A stretch of 64,000 nt of DNA, taken from Urophycis tenuis (taxonomy: Eukaryota; Chordata; Actinopteri; Gadiformes; Phycidae). The position numbers were made by a program, and so were the translations under genes. Shown here in pieces: positions 36,572-46,278 of this stretch (position 1 is the stretch's first letter; every line of letters begins with the position of its first letter). The notes under the pieces are model-generated. The model searched no databases and had not been told where the DNA came from. It was given only the letters and a program-made list of their open reading frames with translations. Location: contig JAXIVH010000016.1 in assembly GCA_036785325.1 (NCBI GenBank), positions 2,155,038 through 2,219,037 on the forward strand, read 5' to 3'.

Positions 36572-39500
36572 TGGAGGGAATCATCAAAAGCGTGAGGTGA
36601 GGTTCATGAAAGCTGTGGTGGGTGGTGGTAGGGGGGGGGGAACAGCCTAACGTCAGACAACATAGCTTTACCTGTTGACAATCAAACAAAGACAAAACAA
36701 AGACACGCCATGCATTATCTCAAAGATGAATGAGGAAAAAAAGCCCCAAGGCCATCAGCCTGGACTCTGTCTTGGGAGGGGTGGTAGACAGAGATGTTCT
36801 ATTCATTATTTCAGTCAACAATGCATTGTGTTCATTTGTTAAGGTAATAGAGTGAGGTAATAGAGTAATTAGGATTAAATACATATAAAACCAGTATAGG
36901 GACTAAGGTCTTTGGCAACAGTAAAAAAAAAATCCCTATCCCTTTGACTACATTATTACAAACCTTTTAATTAACAGTGGAAATCTATAGATGAGTAATT
37001 ACTTGGAAAGCAACTCATTGATTCGACCAACAAATGAACCATCCAATCAAATATTATATTTCCTTTTCCTAGACCAGGGGTCGGCAACATTTTATTCCAG
37101 AGGGGGCCTTACTGCCGTAGTAGATTAGGTAAGCCAAGGGCCACGCACAAGAGGCATGATAAGTTAGAATGATGTCAGATGAGACGGTCATGCTCTGAGC
37201 GATGTGGGGAACCAGAGACAGGATGGGGGGAGAGTCCCGGGTGTCTGGCGGCGGTACACATGAGACAGCAGCACTCCTCGCTACAGAGCCATTGTTTGGT
37301 CAAACTTCCCACACAATAGGTGAATTATGAAAAGTAGCCTCCCCCGAAACAATAGCTTCGCTAAAATGCAATGACACCATAGATATGTCCAACGTTTCCA
37401 AATGTTCCCTGTGGATTAGAATGACTGTTTGGAAGTGTACCTGGCTAGCTAGCTCAACAGTAAAAAGGGACGTAAAGAAATGCATGGCCAAAGGAGCTCC
37501 AGTGAGGACGTGAAGCACAAAGACGGTATATAGTAAGTAAGTAAGTAATTTTAATTTATAGAGCACGTTTAAAACAGTTTACACTGACCAAAGTGCTGTA
37601 CAGAGGATATGGCTAAAAACAGAAAATAAAAGCAGATCAGAACAGCAAAATATAAAAAGGCAAACACAGAGAAAGTAAGCAAGACAAATACAGAAATACA
37701 ATTGACAAATAGACAGCCCTAACAAATAAATAGCAACAGTACAGAAGACACTTGAATATGAAGAAGAGAGGAGAGAGATGGACAGCTAGGAAGCAGGGAA
37801 GGCCAAGGAGTAAAGGTGGGTCTTTAGTCTTGATTTAAAGGTGGTGATAGAGGGAGACAGTCTAACATCTGGGGGCAGACAATTCCACAGACGTGGGGCT
37901 GCTACCGCAAAAGCTCTATCACCTCTTTGCTTGAGGCGGGTGCGGGCCACAGAGAGAAGACCCTTGTCGGCAGATCTAAGGGTATCTATCTATATAATAC
38001 AGATTCAACCATGTTTCCATTTGTGTACCTCTGTGAAAACTATTGCATACTTTTTCACACCAAAAAGGCACCTACAAAACGAGTACATGAGCACCTGTTG
38101 AGATTCAGACTGTGTATTTGATTTGTTTTCAGATACTTCTGGCATCGACAGTACTGAATTGTGGACTCCGGATTCCTTCTATTAATCAATTCAGCCGGCT
38201 GTTATCTCTGTGGGGAAAAGCCAACAACAAGACTTCCTTCTAACATGACCTTGTTTTGAGTCAGAGCGTGCAGAGAGGAGGGGCTATCACGTGATTCAAT
38301 GTACTTTCACGGCCCAGTACATTATGTGTATGTGTGAGGAACGCTGCGCTGCGGGCCAGGTAGAGATGGTCCACGGGCCGGTTCTGGTCCTGGGACCGTA
38401 TATTGACCATGTCTGTCCTAGACTGACATGGTAAACTGAACCTGATTGATGTCAGGTATTTTTGTTTCCCACGTTACAAGGACATCTTGACTTTGACAAG
38501 TGATGACAAAGTGTAATTCTATACCCACATCAAATGTAGTGGAGGCTAGCAGGAATTGGATTTACAAATGACATGGATATTTCTCACACTGTAACACACA
38601 ACCACTGTCCGTATCATCTATCCATTGCCAATGCACATGATACTTTACATCAAACTAGAGTACATGCAATACTAGTGACAGAGCTTCATCAACACAACAA
38701 CAAAAAAGGTAGAGACAAGACCTTTTGACCTCCAGCGTCAGGTTCTGGGTGAGGGTGCGTGCGGCGTCCAGCTGGCCCTCCAGGGAGCACACCTGGCTCT
38801 GCTTGGTCTGCAGCTCCAGGGACAGGCGCTCGGCGCTGCTGCCCTGGACCTGCGCCTCCTCCTGCACCCCCTTGAGCTCCCGCTGCAAGATCTGCAGCTC
38901 CCGGCGCACCTCCTCATGCTAGGAGGCAGACCCAGAAGGACCATGCAAGCAAGGAGGTGTAAGAAACTGTTCTCCATTGTAGGAAATATAGATCCATTGT
39001 ATTAGAACAAGGCTATCGCTAAGAAGCAATAAGGACGATGCAAGTCCAACTCATAATCATCATTATTACTGTGGAAACACTTTTGAAACCACTCTACTAT
39101 ACACTCCTGCTTAGTCTACTGGTCAGGACCATGTGTACAGACATCTACCAACCATTTGATAAGACACACTTTGGATTTGAATGATTGCTAAAAAAGGTAA
39201 AGCAACGAGATTATAAACTGTGCCAGAGTTAGATTATGATGAGGTGAGATTATCATTTGGTGATATATGATGATGTATGTAGGGTGCTATGGTGACACAA
39301 AGCTCATCTTGGTTCTGCCAAGAATTTAAAAGCGTGCAACATAAATATGACTGAATAATAAAGCTCTTGTCAGCCTTTAGTACCGCAAGCTATAATGGAA
39401 GCACAATACTTAAAACTTTAACTTCTGATATTACTTTAGAAGAGTTTAGCATGCCAATCATCATCCAAGTCAAACACATCTGGCATTGTGAGTTCCATAA

Positions 39501-39691
39501 AAAGACAGGGGGATAACTTCTGCGTGTACCTTGATTTTCTGCTTGTTGAGTGCATCCTGGGAGTTGTCCAGCTGTAGCTGTCTTTGCTTACTCTCTCTGG
39601 AAAGTCTGTCATGCTGTACCTGCAGCTCCTTCACCTTGAGCAGCACCCGGCCCGACAGCCCCACCGTCCAGTCCTCTTCAGCCCAGCTCAT
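23836..39691 (-). CDS. cenpf: Centromere protein F (CENP-F) family, compact form
   Basis: CENP-F is a coiled-coil kinetochore and nuclear-envelope protein of G2/M cells that binds microtubules and dynein regulators. Coding exons, with phases that fit except at exon 10: 39691-39530, 38918-38722, 36507-36413, 35415-35351, 35134-34864, 33108-32915, 32767-32642, 31908-31780, 29929-29807, 29153-about 28980, 28701-27302, 26664-25951, 25755-25397, 25056-24969, 24549-24066 and 23954-23836. The start MSWAEEDWTVGL matches the conserved CENP-F N-terminus. CQRQNAESSR and NQELQQARVLHNTLQAQ match its N-terminal coiled coil. EYEPYGLPEVV, GFADIPSG and PYIVRRG match the conserved C-terminal end. Most of the rest is Glu/Arg/Leu-rich coiled coil. 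The total is about 1,560 residues against about 3,100 in human. The frame ends in KEETD, without the CKVQ farnesylation box of human CENP-F. Exon 5 is proline-rich and GC-rich. Confidence 0.85.
24585..24663. repeat. 15-bp tandem repeat (GTTAGAGCCACTC type)
   Basis: About five copies of a 15-base unit with small changes, in the cenpf intron 36 bases upstream of the exon 15 acceptor on the coding strand. Confidence 0.85.
28980..29153 (-). other. cenpf: cenpf exon 10 with an unresolved 3' boundary
   Basis: The acceptor (CACCAG before GAGGCGCTGCGG) and frame (EALRDAQG, RDDALRLIKELRG) are clear. The next exon starts with two bases of a split codon, so this exon should end one base into a codon. 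No GT donor in that phase is seen before the stop near 28950. Possible explanations are a missed small exon, a non-GT donor or a sequence error. Confidence 0.6.
29763..29804. repeat. (GT)n repeat next to the cenpf exon 9 donor
   Basis: The GT repeat ends two bases before the donor TTAC at 29803-29806 (plus-strand reading). Confidence 0.9.
31634..31701. repeat. (GT)n microsatellite, cenpf intron
   Basis: GT repeat with TATG and TTTG breaks, in the intron after coding exon 8. Confidence 0.9.
31921..32000. repeat. (CA)n microsatellite upstream of the cenpf exon 8 acceptor
   Basis: On the coding strand this gives a GT-rich run ending about 12 bases before the acceptor, where a pyrimidine tract would normally lie. 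Confidence 0.9.
32770..32826. repeat. (CA)n microsatellite abutting the cenpf exon 7 acceptor
   Basis: On the coding strand the repeat (GTGTGT) runs directly into TCAG at the exon 7 acceptor. No conventional pyrimidine tract is present. Confidence 0.9.
33180..33290. repeat. Dispersed repeat, copy 1 (cenpf intron)
   Basis: Contains GAGAGCTCTAGGAGGGAGG, TATCCCCATGGTT and AACTTTGTGAT in the same order as a segment at about 50960-51040 in a stx5 intron. This points to a short interspersed repeat family. Confidence 0.55.
34347..34410. repeat. (CA)n microsatellite, cenpf intron
   Basis: About 32 CA units, in the intron between coding exons 5 and 6. Confidence 0.95.
36510..36567. repeat. (GA)n microsatellite at the cenpf exon 3 acceptor
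   Basis: On the coding strand this is a (TC)n tract that forms the pyrimidine tract of the exon 3 acceptor (TCTCTCAG). Confidence 0.9.
37075..38415. mobile_element. Non-autonomous hAT transposon in a cenpf intron
   Basis: Starts CAGGGGTCGGCAAC, ends GACCATGTCTG. A perfect 8-bp duplication TCCTAGAC flanks it (37067-37074 and 38416-38423). There is no transposase frame. A second repeat sits inside (about 37533-37985). Confidence 0.85.
37533..37985. mobile_element. Interspersed repeat nested in the hAT
   Basis: Starts with AGTA tandem repeats, then ATTTATAGAGCACGTTTAAAA and AAAGTGCTGTACAGA. It continues with GGTGGGTCTTTAGTCTTGATT, a wording I know as a common fish dispersed repeat of LINE-tail or SINE type. 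I cannot name the family. Confidence 0.5.
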
Positions 39692-41420
39692 CACTCGCTG
39701 CCCGGGGCCCGCTGCTGACCCGACCCGCTGGCTGGGTGGATCAGGAGCAACCTACTGGCCTCTCCTCACCTGAGATCTGGCACAATTTGATGGTCGTTTC
39801 TTCTGCTCTGCCGGTCCCGGAATCCGGGAGTCAGAATGCCCTTTTATTTGCAAAGCAGCTCCGATGGTCGCAAAAGTGGATGTGTTGTTGTGAGGTAATA
39901 ATCCCACAGGCATTGAGGAAAATGCGAAGAGGGTGTGGCCTGTTCACTTCCAGGCCAACGTGTTCAGATGGTGCAAAAGGCGGGCCAGCTGTTGAAAGAC
40001 AACGTTGGCCTTACCCCACGTCCGTGGTTGGGAACTGCAGGATAGAGAAGCACAGTACAGCTCAGGAAACGATAGGCCGCCATGCAGGTTTGGGTGTGTG
40101 GGGAGGGATCACGTGGAAACAAATAAAATGTGCTACGTCACAACAAGGTTAGTTTGAATCTGAGTGTTATTGGTAGCCTTTACTTTGTGATTCTTTTCAA
40201 TGGAGAAGGTAACCAAGTATCCCTTCCCTCAGGGAGATGCTGTGTGTTAACCCTGAGTCACCAGCCTCTGTTTACTTTAAAGTGGCCAATGGCCCATAAG
40301 AGATCCCACAAAACTGAAAAAACTGCACCTATAAACAGAAAGTCCTTCCCTTTAACACTGCAGCATATGTGTGCAAACTGCTTTAGACCATTTTCAGTCA
40401 TTGAAAACAGTGATATACCTACAGGCAAATATAACGAGAGCGAGAGCTGGAATGTAGAAAAGCCTGATTAGAAATCACAACCAGACTAAACCTGTGGAGG
40501 CCAAATGACTGCATATTCAAATTGCCACTATTATGACAGTTGACAGTTGACAAAACTAGCAAAATGCTTACTTTGAGTCAAATTAACAATGTTTAAAGTT
40601 ATTGTGGTGACGCAACCAAACCTGAAAGACAGTACTGTCAGCTTAATGCTGAATTGTCATCATTCAGTCAGCGTCTTTTTTGAAAGGCGTAGTAAGAGGA
40701 TAAATAGGCAAGCATGTAAAGCAACTTAGAGGAAGATATAGCCAAACCTTATTCATGTTAAACATGGGCATTGGAAATTAAACGATGTCATGAAAGTCCC
40801 GTTGTTGTGGACCGTGTGTATTAATTAGTCTGTTATCGGAGCAGATGTTATCACGCGGTCCAACAGAGCGCATTGTAACAAGTGACTACCATAGTAGTAA
40901 CTGAAGAGGGGTACACCATCTATCATCAAACCATGAGGAAACTGTGCATTTTAGATGTAATTGTTATTTTCAGCTGTTGACCTATTGACAGTGTTGCAAC
41001 CAGACGTCACTGTGTGTTTAGTTATGTATTGTTGTTAGCTCCTAAGCTAAAGGCTAACTCGCGCCACTTACCATTCGCTTGCTTGACTTGTGATAGTTCA
41101 ACTCGCGGGAGGAATTTAACAGCTTGACAACGTGACACGTGGAACTATGCTTATGTTATTAAGGAGGCGAATAATGGGCACTTTTGGTTTTTTGGCCAGC
41201 AAATCACACTAAACTACTTTTGTAAAGCCAAAGCTAAGAATCTGTCAATTTCCCAGTCTGCCAGAAACTGCAAGTCTCGTGCCGCTTGACACAAGCCATC
41301 TAAAGCAGCTCCAGCGGTGGGAGGGACTGGAGCCGTGACGTCACGGGGAACTGTTTGGGAAGCGTGGCTGACGTCCGTGGTTCGTGGCAGGGACGTGAAC
41401 CGCTGATGACCTCTAGCGAT
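39692..41420 (-). promoter_or_regulatory. Likely cenpf 5' region with a CRE-like palindrome
   Basis: No gene is seen. At 41333-41346 there is a 14-bp perfect palindrome CCGTGACGTCACGG containing a full CRE (TGACGTCA), in a locally GC-richer segment (41280-41400). This would suit a promoter for the minus-strand cenpf gene, perhaps with a non-coding first exon. There is no direct proof of a start site. Confidence 0.4.
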
Positions 41421-41631
41421 GACAAATATGGAAATATTTCAGATAACGAGCTGTGGCAGACCTGCTCTACAGCTGAGAGGGGATTTGACGTTGAGCATCG
41501 ACCGTAGGTAGCCGCTGGTGTTAGTCAAGACTACAGTAAATCTAATACACTTTGCTACAGTACAAACTGTAGTGAAGGGCTCATCATTTACTTTGTTTTC
41601 AATCTCAAACATGCGTCATAACTATGATTTA

Positions 41632-41676
41632 TGTGATTCAATGTGACACAACGGTACAGTGTCACATTGAATCACA
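41632..41676. repeat. Perfect 18-bp-arm hairpin
   Basis: Bases 41632-41649 and 41659-41676 are exact reverse complements with a 9-base loop. The hairpin lies between the divergent cenpf and rd3 genes. Confidence 0.9.
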
Positions 41677-42702
41677 GATACGATACAGCATTTGTTAGTA
41701 GGCCTAAATAAATGTTCAATGCACAATTATAGGCCTATGCATAGTTGCATAATAATAAAAATAGTTAAATGCATTTATTCAGCGCGTTTCAAAGTATCCA
41801 ATGCACTTACATAGTGAGTATGTGTGTACGTGTGCGTGTGTGGGGGTGGGGTAAGCATAGAACCATAGTCAATATGCTATTATGCATATAATTATCTAGC
41901 CTAATTTTAATGTGAATGTGCTGGAATTCTGATATAATCAAGGCAAAGGGACTCTTCTGGGACTTTTAAACCTTAAAGCATAATGCGGCAAATAATGTTT
42001 TCCATGGGCAAACAAACAGGTCATTCAACTAACTTAAATCGTGTTTCATGTCACGCTCACTGTCACAAACTGTATAGATAGAGGTTTCAGGTCAGACGAC
42101 ATCCTTCACAACTTCAGATCCAATTCAGATAACTTTACTTAAAACTCTGGGTCTGGGGGGAAGGCTGCGGGTGATCTTCAAACGCGCGGTTGACAGTTTC
42201 AAGGCATTGTCGGTGGAGACAATCTGGCATCCCCTGATACAGACCCTGTTACATTCAAGTGCAAGACTGGTCTCCGACCTCAATCACTATGTCTCCTTAT
42301 TGCAACAGGCAAAAGCAGCGTTCTCATGGGTGCAGCTATAATTAGATTAGAATGGCATAGCAGTCATGCGGAGGACTCATTTTTCTTGGTAGGCCTAGGC
42401 TCTGGATCTGAGTGTAAGCTGGGATTTGATGGGTCAGTGCTGAGTAGTGCAGAACTCGAGGAAGCACCGCTAGACGCACGCTCACATACACACACAGTGC
42501 AAAATACAGGAGGGAGGGACAGTATCTATGGGACTGCATGTTTGTATGAATGTGGATATGGAATGGTTATGTAATCTGAATGTTATGCATTGTCATAACT
42601 GTGTGGGCCATGCAGTTCCTTCAGTCCCTGCGATTATGTGCTGTGTTATTATGCATAAAGACCAGGGGCACAGTAGTGGACCATCAAGGGATATCCCTAG
42701 TC

Positions 42703-43190
42703 CAGGGGTTCTCAAACTTTTTCACACCAAGGACTTTATCTTTTTTTTTTTTTATCATGGACCACCTAACCAGCGGGCAAATTTCCCACTCCCACCCTTA
42801 AAAAAACCTTTTTAAACAGCGTATGTTCCAATTGCACTATATGTTGTATAGGCCTATTCCAAATTAAGTCTGCAGTATATTACAAATGTTTTTGTAATAA
42901 ATAGGCTAGTAGCAAAATTAGGCTACTATGAAATACCTTTACCCCGATCTATGTGAGAATAATCACTGTTTCAGATTAAACATGTTCAGAGCTGGTTGTG
43001 ATGTAATGAATGAAACAGCAGTTGTATGAAGAGAATTTAATTTGATACACTTTCAATTTAGAAAACAATTATTTGTACTCCTAGCTTCGCTTTTGAACGC
43101 AGATGAAGGTGATTTGAGAAATCTTGTTATAAATTCGACTTTTTTGTCATCCTCTCGCACGGTCCGCGGACCACACTTTGAGAATCACTG
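42703..43190. mobile_element. Short non-autonomous hAT element
   Basis: Starts CAGGGGTTCTCAAACT and ends CTTTGAGAATCACTG, as imperfect inverted ends. A perfect 8-bp duplication CCCTAGTC lies at 42695-42702 and 43191-43198. It is 488 bp and codes for nothing. Confidence 0.9.
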
Positions 43191-43764
43191 CCCTAGTCAG
43201 ACTCAAATCGCTTGTTTCTACGGTAAATTATGTAAATTATGTTGTGTGATCATTTCAGAATTTATATTGCAGCTATAGAATCCATTGCATTACTGTACCT
43301 GTGAATATTGCTGCAGAAGCAAATATCCACAGGTATGGACCCTATAGATAATTATTGTGTGAGATACAGGAAAAAGTACATGTGTATTACTTCTAATATA
43401 GTGACAAATGAAGACAGGAAAGTGTAATCAAACAATACAATATTATAGCAGTTGAGTGTACAATTAGATGGCTAGTAATCACACAACTATGAATGTAATA
43501 TTGTATTCCACTCCTGTACATTGTAAATGCACAGTAGAAGTCATTGTCAATACAATAGGATTAAACTTAAACCCTATAGTATCTTTAAGAGAGAATAAGT
43601 TTTGCAGAGGAGAAATTGTTGGGCGCATGCACAGGGTCAACAAAAACAGTACAAACATTTTATGTATAAACAAACCACAAAACAACCTCTAAACCTATCA
43701 CACACACCATATGCCACACCTCATTCTACTGTCCAGTCCATCTAGTGGGCATGAAAGATGTTCT

Positions 43765-44230
43765 GGCTCTGTAAGTCCTATGTAGAGGCTCTGTTAGTCC
43801 TGTGTAGAGGCTCTGTTAGACGCTGTTAGTCCTGTGTGGAGACTCTGTTAGTCCTGTGTAGAGACACTGTTAGTCCTGTGTAGAGGCTCTGTTAGTCCTG
43901 TGTAGAGACTCTGTTAGTCCTATGTAGAGACTCTGTTACTCCTGTGTAGAGACTCTGTTAGTCCTGTGTAGAGACTCTGTTAGTCCTATGTAGAGACTCT
44001 GTTACTCCTGTGTAGAGACTCTGTTAGTCCTGTGTAGAGACTCTGTTAGTCCTGTGTAGAGACTCTGTTAGTCCTGTGTAGAGGCTCTGTAAGTCCTGTG
44101 TAGAGACTCTGTTAGTCCTGTGTAGAGACTCTGTTAGTCCTGTGTAGAGGCTCTGTTACTCCTATGTAGAGGCTCTGTTAGTCCTATGTAGAGACTCTGT
44201 TACTCCTGTGTAGAGACTCTGTTAGTCCTG
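43765..44230. repeat. 22-bp minisatellite upstream of rd3
   Basis: About 21 copies of TGTGTAGAGACTCTGTTAGTCC with point variants (GGCTCT for GACTCT, ATG for GTG, TACTCC for TAGTCC). It lies about 1 kb upstream of the rd3 start codon. Confidence 0.95.
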
Positions 44231-44509
44231 AGTATTGGGTAGGAAATTGTCTTCATGGTTCAGGGGTTGAGACGGTTTGGCTGAGATTTTTCTGGCCAGG
44301 GACGCAGGTGGTGGTCAGAAAGCTGTGTAATATTTGAAAAAAGCTGAAGGTGCTATTTTATTGGTTGTTATTTTAGATAGAAGAATATAACAGAATAGAA
44401 TAGAATAGAATAGAATAGAGAATGATTTTATTGCGGGCTACACGTCCATGAGGGTGTATATTGTGGTATTAGTTGCTTTTGCAAATTTGGCTATTTGTAC
44501 ATGGTTAGT

Positions 44510-44523
44510 ACCCCCCCCCCCCC

Positions 44524-44561
<38 letters not shown>
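44510..44561. repeat. Poly-C and (CA)n repeat
   Basis: About 17 C followed by about 17 CA units. Confidence 0.9.
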
Positions 44562-44564
<3 letters not shown>

Positions 44565-45196
44565 GGCATTTTCTACCTGTGTGTGAAGCTTTCCAGCGAT
44601 GGCATTTCAAAACGATCTACTGTGTGCCTGTAAGGTAAGCTGACCCTGTCACTCACTCTCTATTAATACAGGATTACATTCATGCTCCAGACACTGCCTT
44701 GCATGAGCACACATATACACACACTCACACACCCACATGATCCTCAGACAAAAACACGTACAGCTACTGCCTGCCTGGACCGTAAGAGGTAGCACGGCAG
44801 TCAGGTAGCTGCGTGTGCCCAGTACCTTTGTTTGAACACATTGACCCAATGGAGGCCTGTCGTTTCTTCGTTTGCTAACAAAGGACTTACACAACGCCAG
44901 AAGAGGAATTCTCTATCACAAAAGACTACCCTCTATCCTTTCATAAAGGTAAGACTGTGTATTAAATAAATTCAATTAATTTTAGAATGGTGGCAAAATA
45001 TATATTTATTTTTATTTTATTGCTGTTATTCTGTTTTTTTTATTGCTGTTATTCAGAGTTCAACATTTTATACACAAACCAGTTACGACTCACACACATC
45101 CCATTTTCTTCTCTTGAAGGCTGGGTTTCACTGCCAATAAATATCAATCAATTTGCTTTACTTTCCTAAAACGCTGCCGTCTCCCATCACCACCAG

Positions 45197-46278
45197 ATGT
45201 TCCCCTGGTCCGCTGTGTTCACCCTGGAGCCCAAGGTCCCCGGCCGCCGCACCTCGGAGGAACTGGTGACCAACACGCTAATGCTGGAGCTGGGGGCCAT
45301 GGTGAAGAGAACCGAGCGCGTCCGCCTGGAGAGGGCGACAGAGGGCCGTCGCCGCCGCTCCTCCTCCTCCTCCACAGCCGACTACAGCTGGCTGGCCACG
45401 ACTCACAACCCGGCGCCCTACGAGCTGACCCCCAGCGACCTGCTGGAGCTGCAGGAGCTGTGTGCCAAGGTCCCCCCACCGCAGTGTGGCCCTCTGATTG
45501 TCAGGTAGGAGGAGGGACCTATCGTCTCTGAGAGGCTATACAGATGCAAAGCAAGACAAAAAAAGGCCATCAGCTTTATATTATGATTTTAGTTGTCATT
45601 GAACTGGCTGCATGGAGAATAAAGGAACACAAATCACTACTCAAACAATCAATCATCGTGCCGTTTGAGTTAATTTCAGTTCAAATCTTGACCTTACAAG
45701 GCACATTTGGGTGCAGTGTTACTTACAACCCAAAAGGTTGTCTACAAGGAAAAAGAGAGGCCTATGGAATAAGACAGCATACCGCTTAATCCATCTCAAC
45801 CTTTAGGCAGCCTACACACACTTGTGCGGCACTAACACAACGCATGTTGACCCACCGCTCCACCACCGCTGCTGCCGGCAGGTTCCGGCGGCTGGTGCTG
45901 CAGATGGAGCCCGAGGTCCAGGAGGTGGCCCGCCTGTTTCGCACGGTGCTCCGCGACTGCGTGGAGGAGCAGGGCGGCGAGGACGTGGCCGACGCCCGGG
46001 CGCCCGTCTACGAGAAGCAGCACCGCAGCAAGAGCCTCTCCTTCGTCAGCTTCCGCTCGCGCTTCCGCACCGGCCACTTCTTCAAGGGCGGGCCGACGGG
46101 CGGCTCCCGGGGCAACCTGGAGCAGCCCATGGAGTGGTCGGACGAGGAGGAGGGCGAGGAGGCGGAGGAGGACATTAGCAGGGGCGAGGACACCAGGCTC
46201 AGGGCCCGGGCGGCCAGGAAGAGCCGGAGCAGGAGCATGCCGGACATCAGCCCCATGGAGCAGAGTGTTCATCGGTGA
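45197..46278 (+). CDS. rd3: Retinal degeneration 3 (RD3) family protein
   Basis: RD3 binds photoreceptor guanylate cyclases (RetGC), blocks their activity and helps them leave the endoplasmic reticulum. Two coding exons join as 45197-45504 and 45882-46278 (GT-AG, split arginine codon), giving 234 residues; human RD3 has 195. Seen: an N-terminal coiled-coil-like helix (about 20-46), DYSWLA (62-67), YELTPSDLLELQELCAKV (75-92), CGPLIVRFRRL (97-107), EPEVQEVARLFRTVL (112-126, the most conserved part), an acidic insert (about 175-195) and a C-terminal SRSRSMPDISP that matches the RSWSMPE end of RD3. The start codon sits directly after an intron acceptor, as expected when exon 1 is non-coding. It diverges from cenpf and converges with stx5. 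It could be an RD3 ohnolog rather than the strict orthologue; RD3L fits less well. Confidence 0.9.

Noticed and set aside
43765..44230. CRISPR-like array of short repeats
   Set aside because: Direct tandem repeats without unique spacers, in a vertebrate context. It is a minisatellite.
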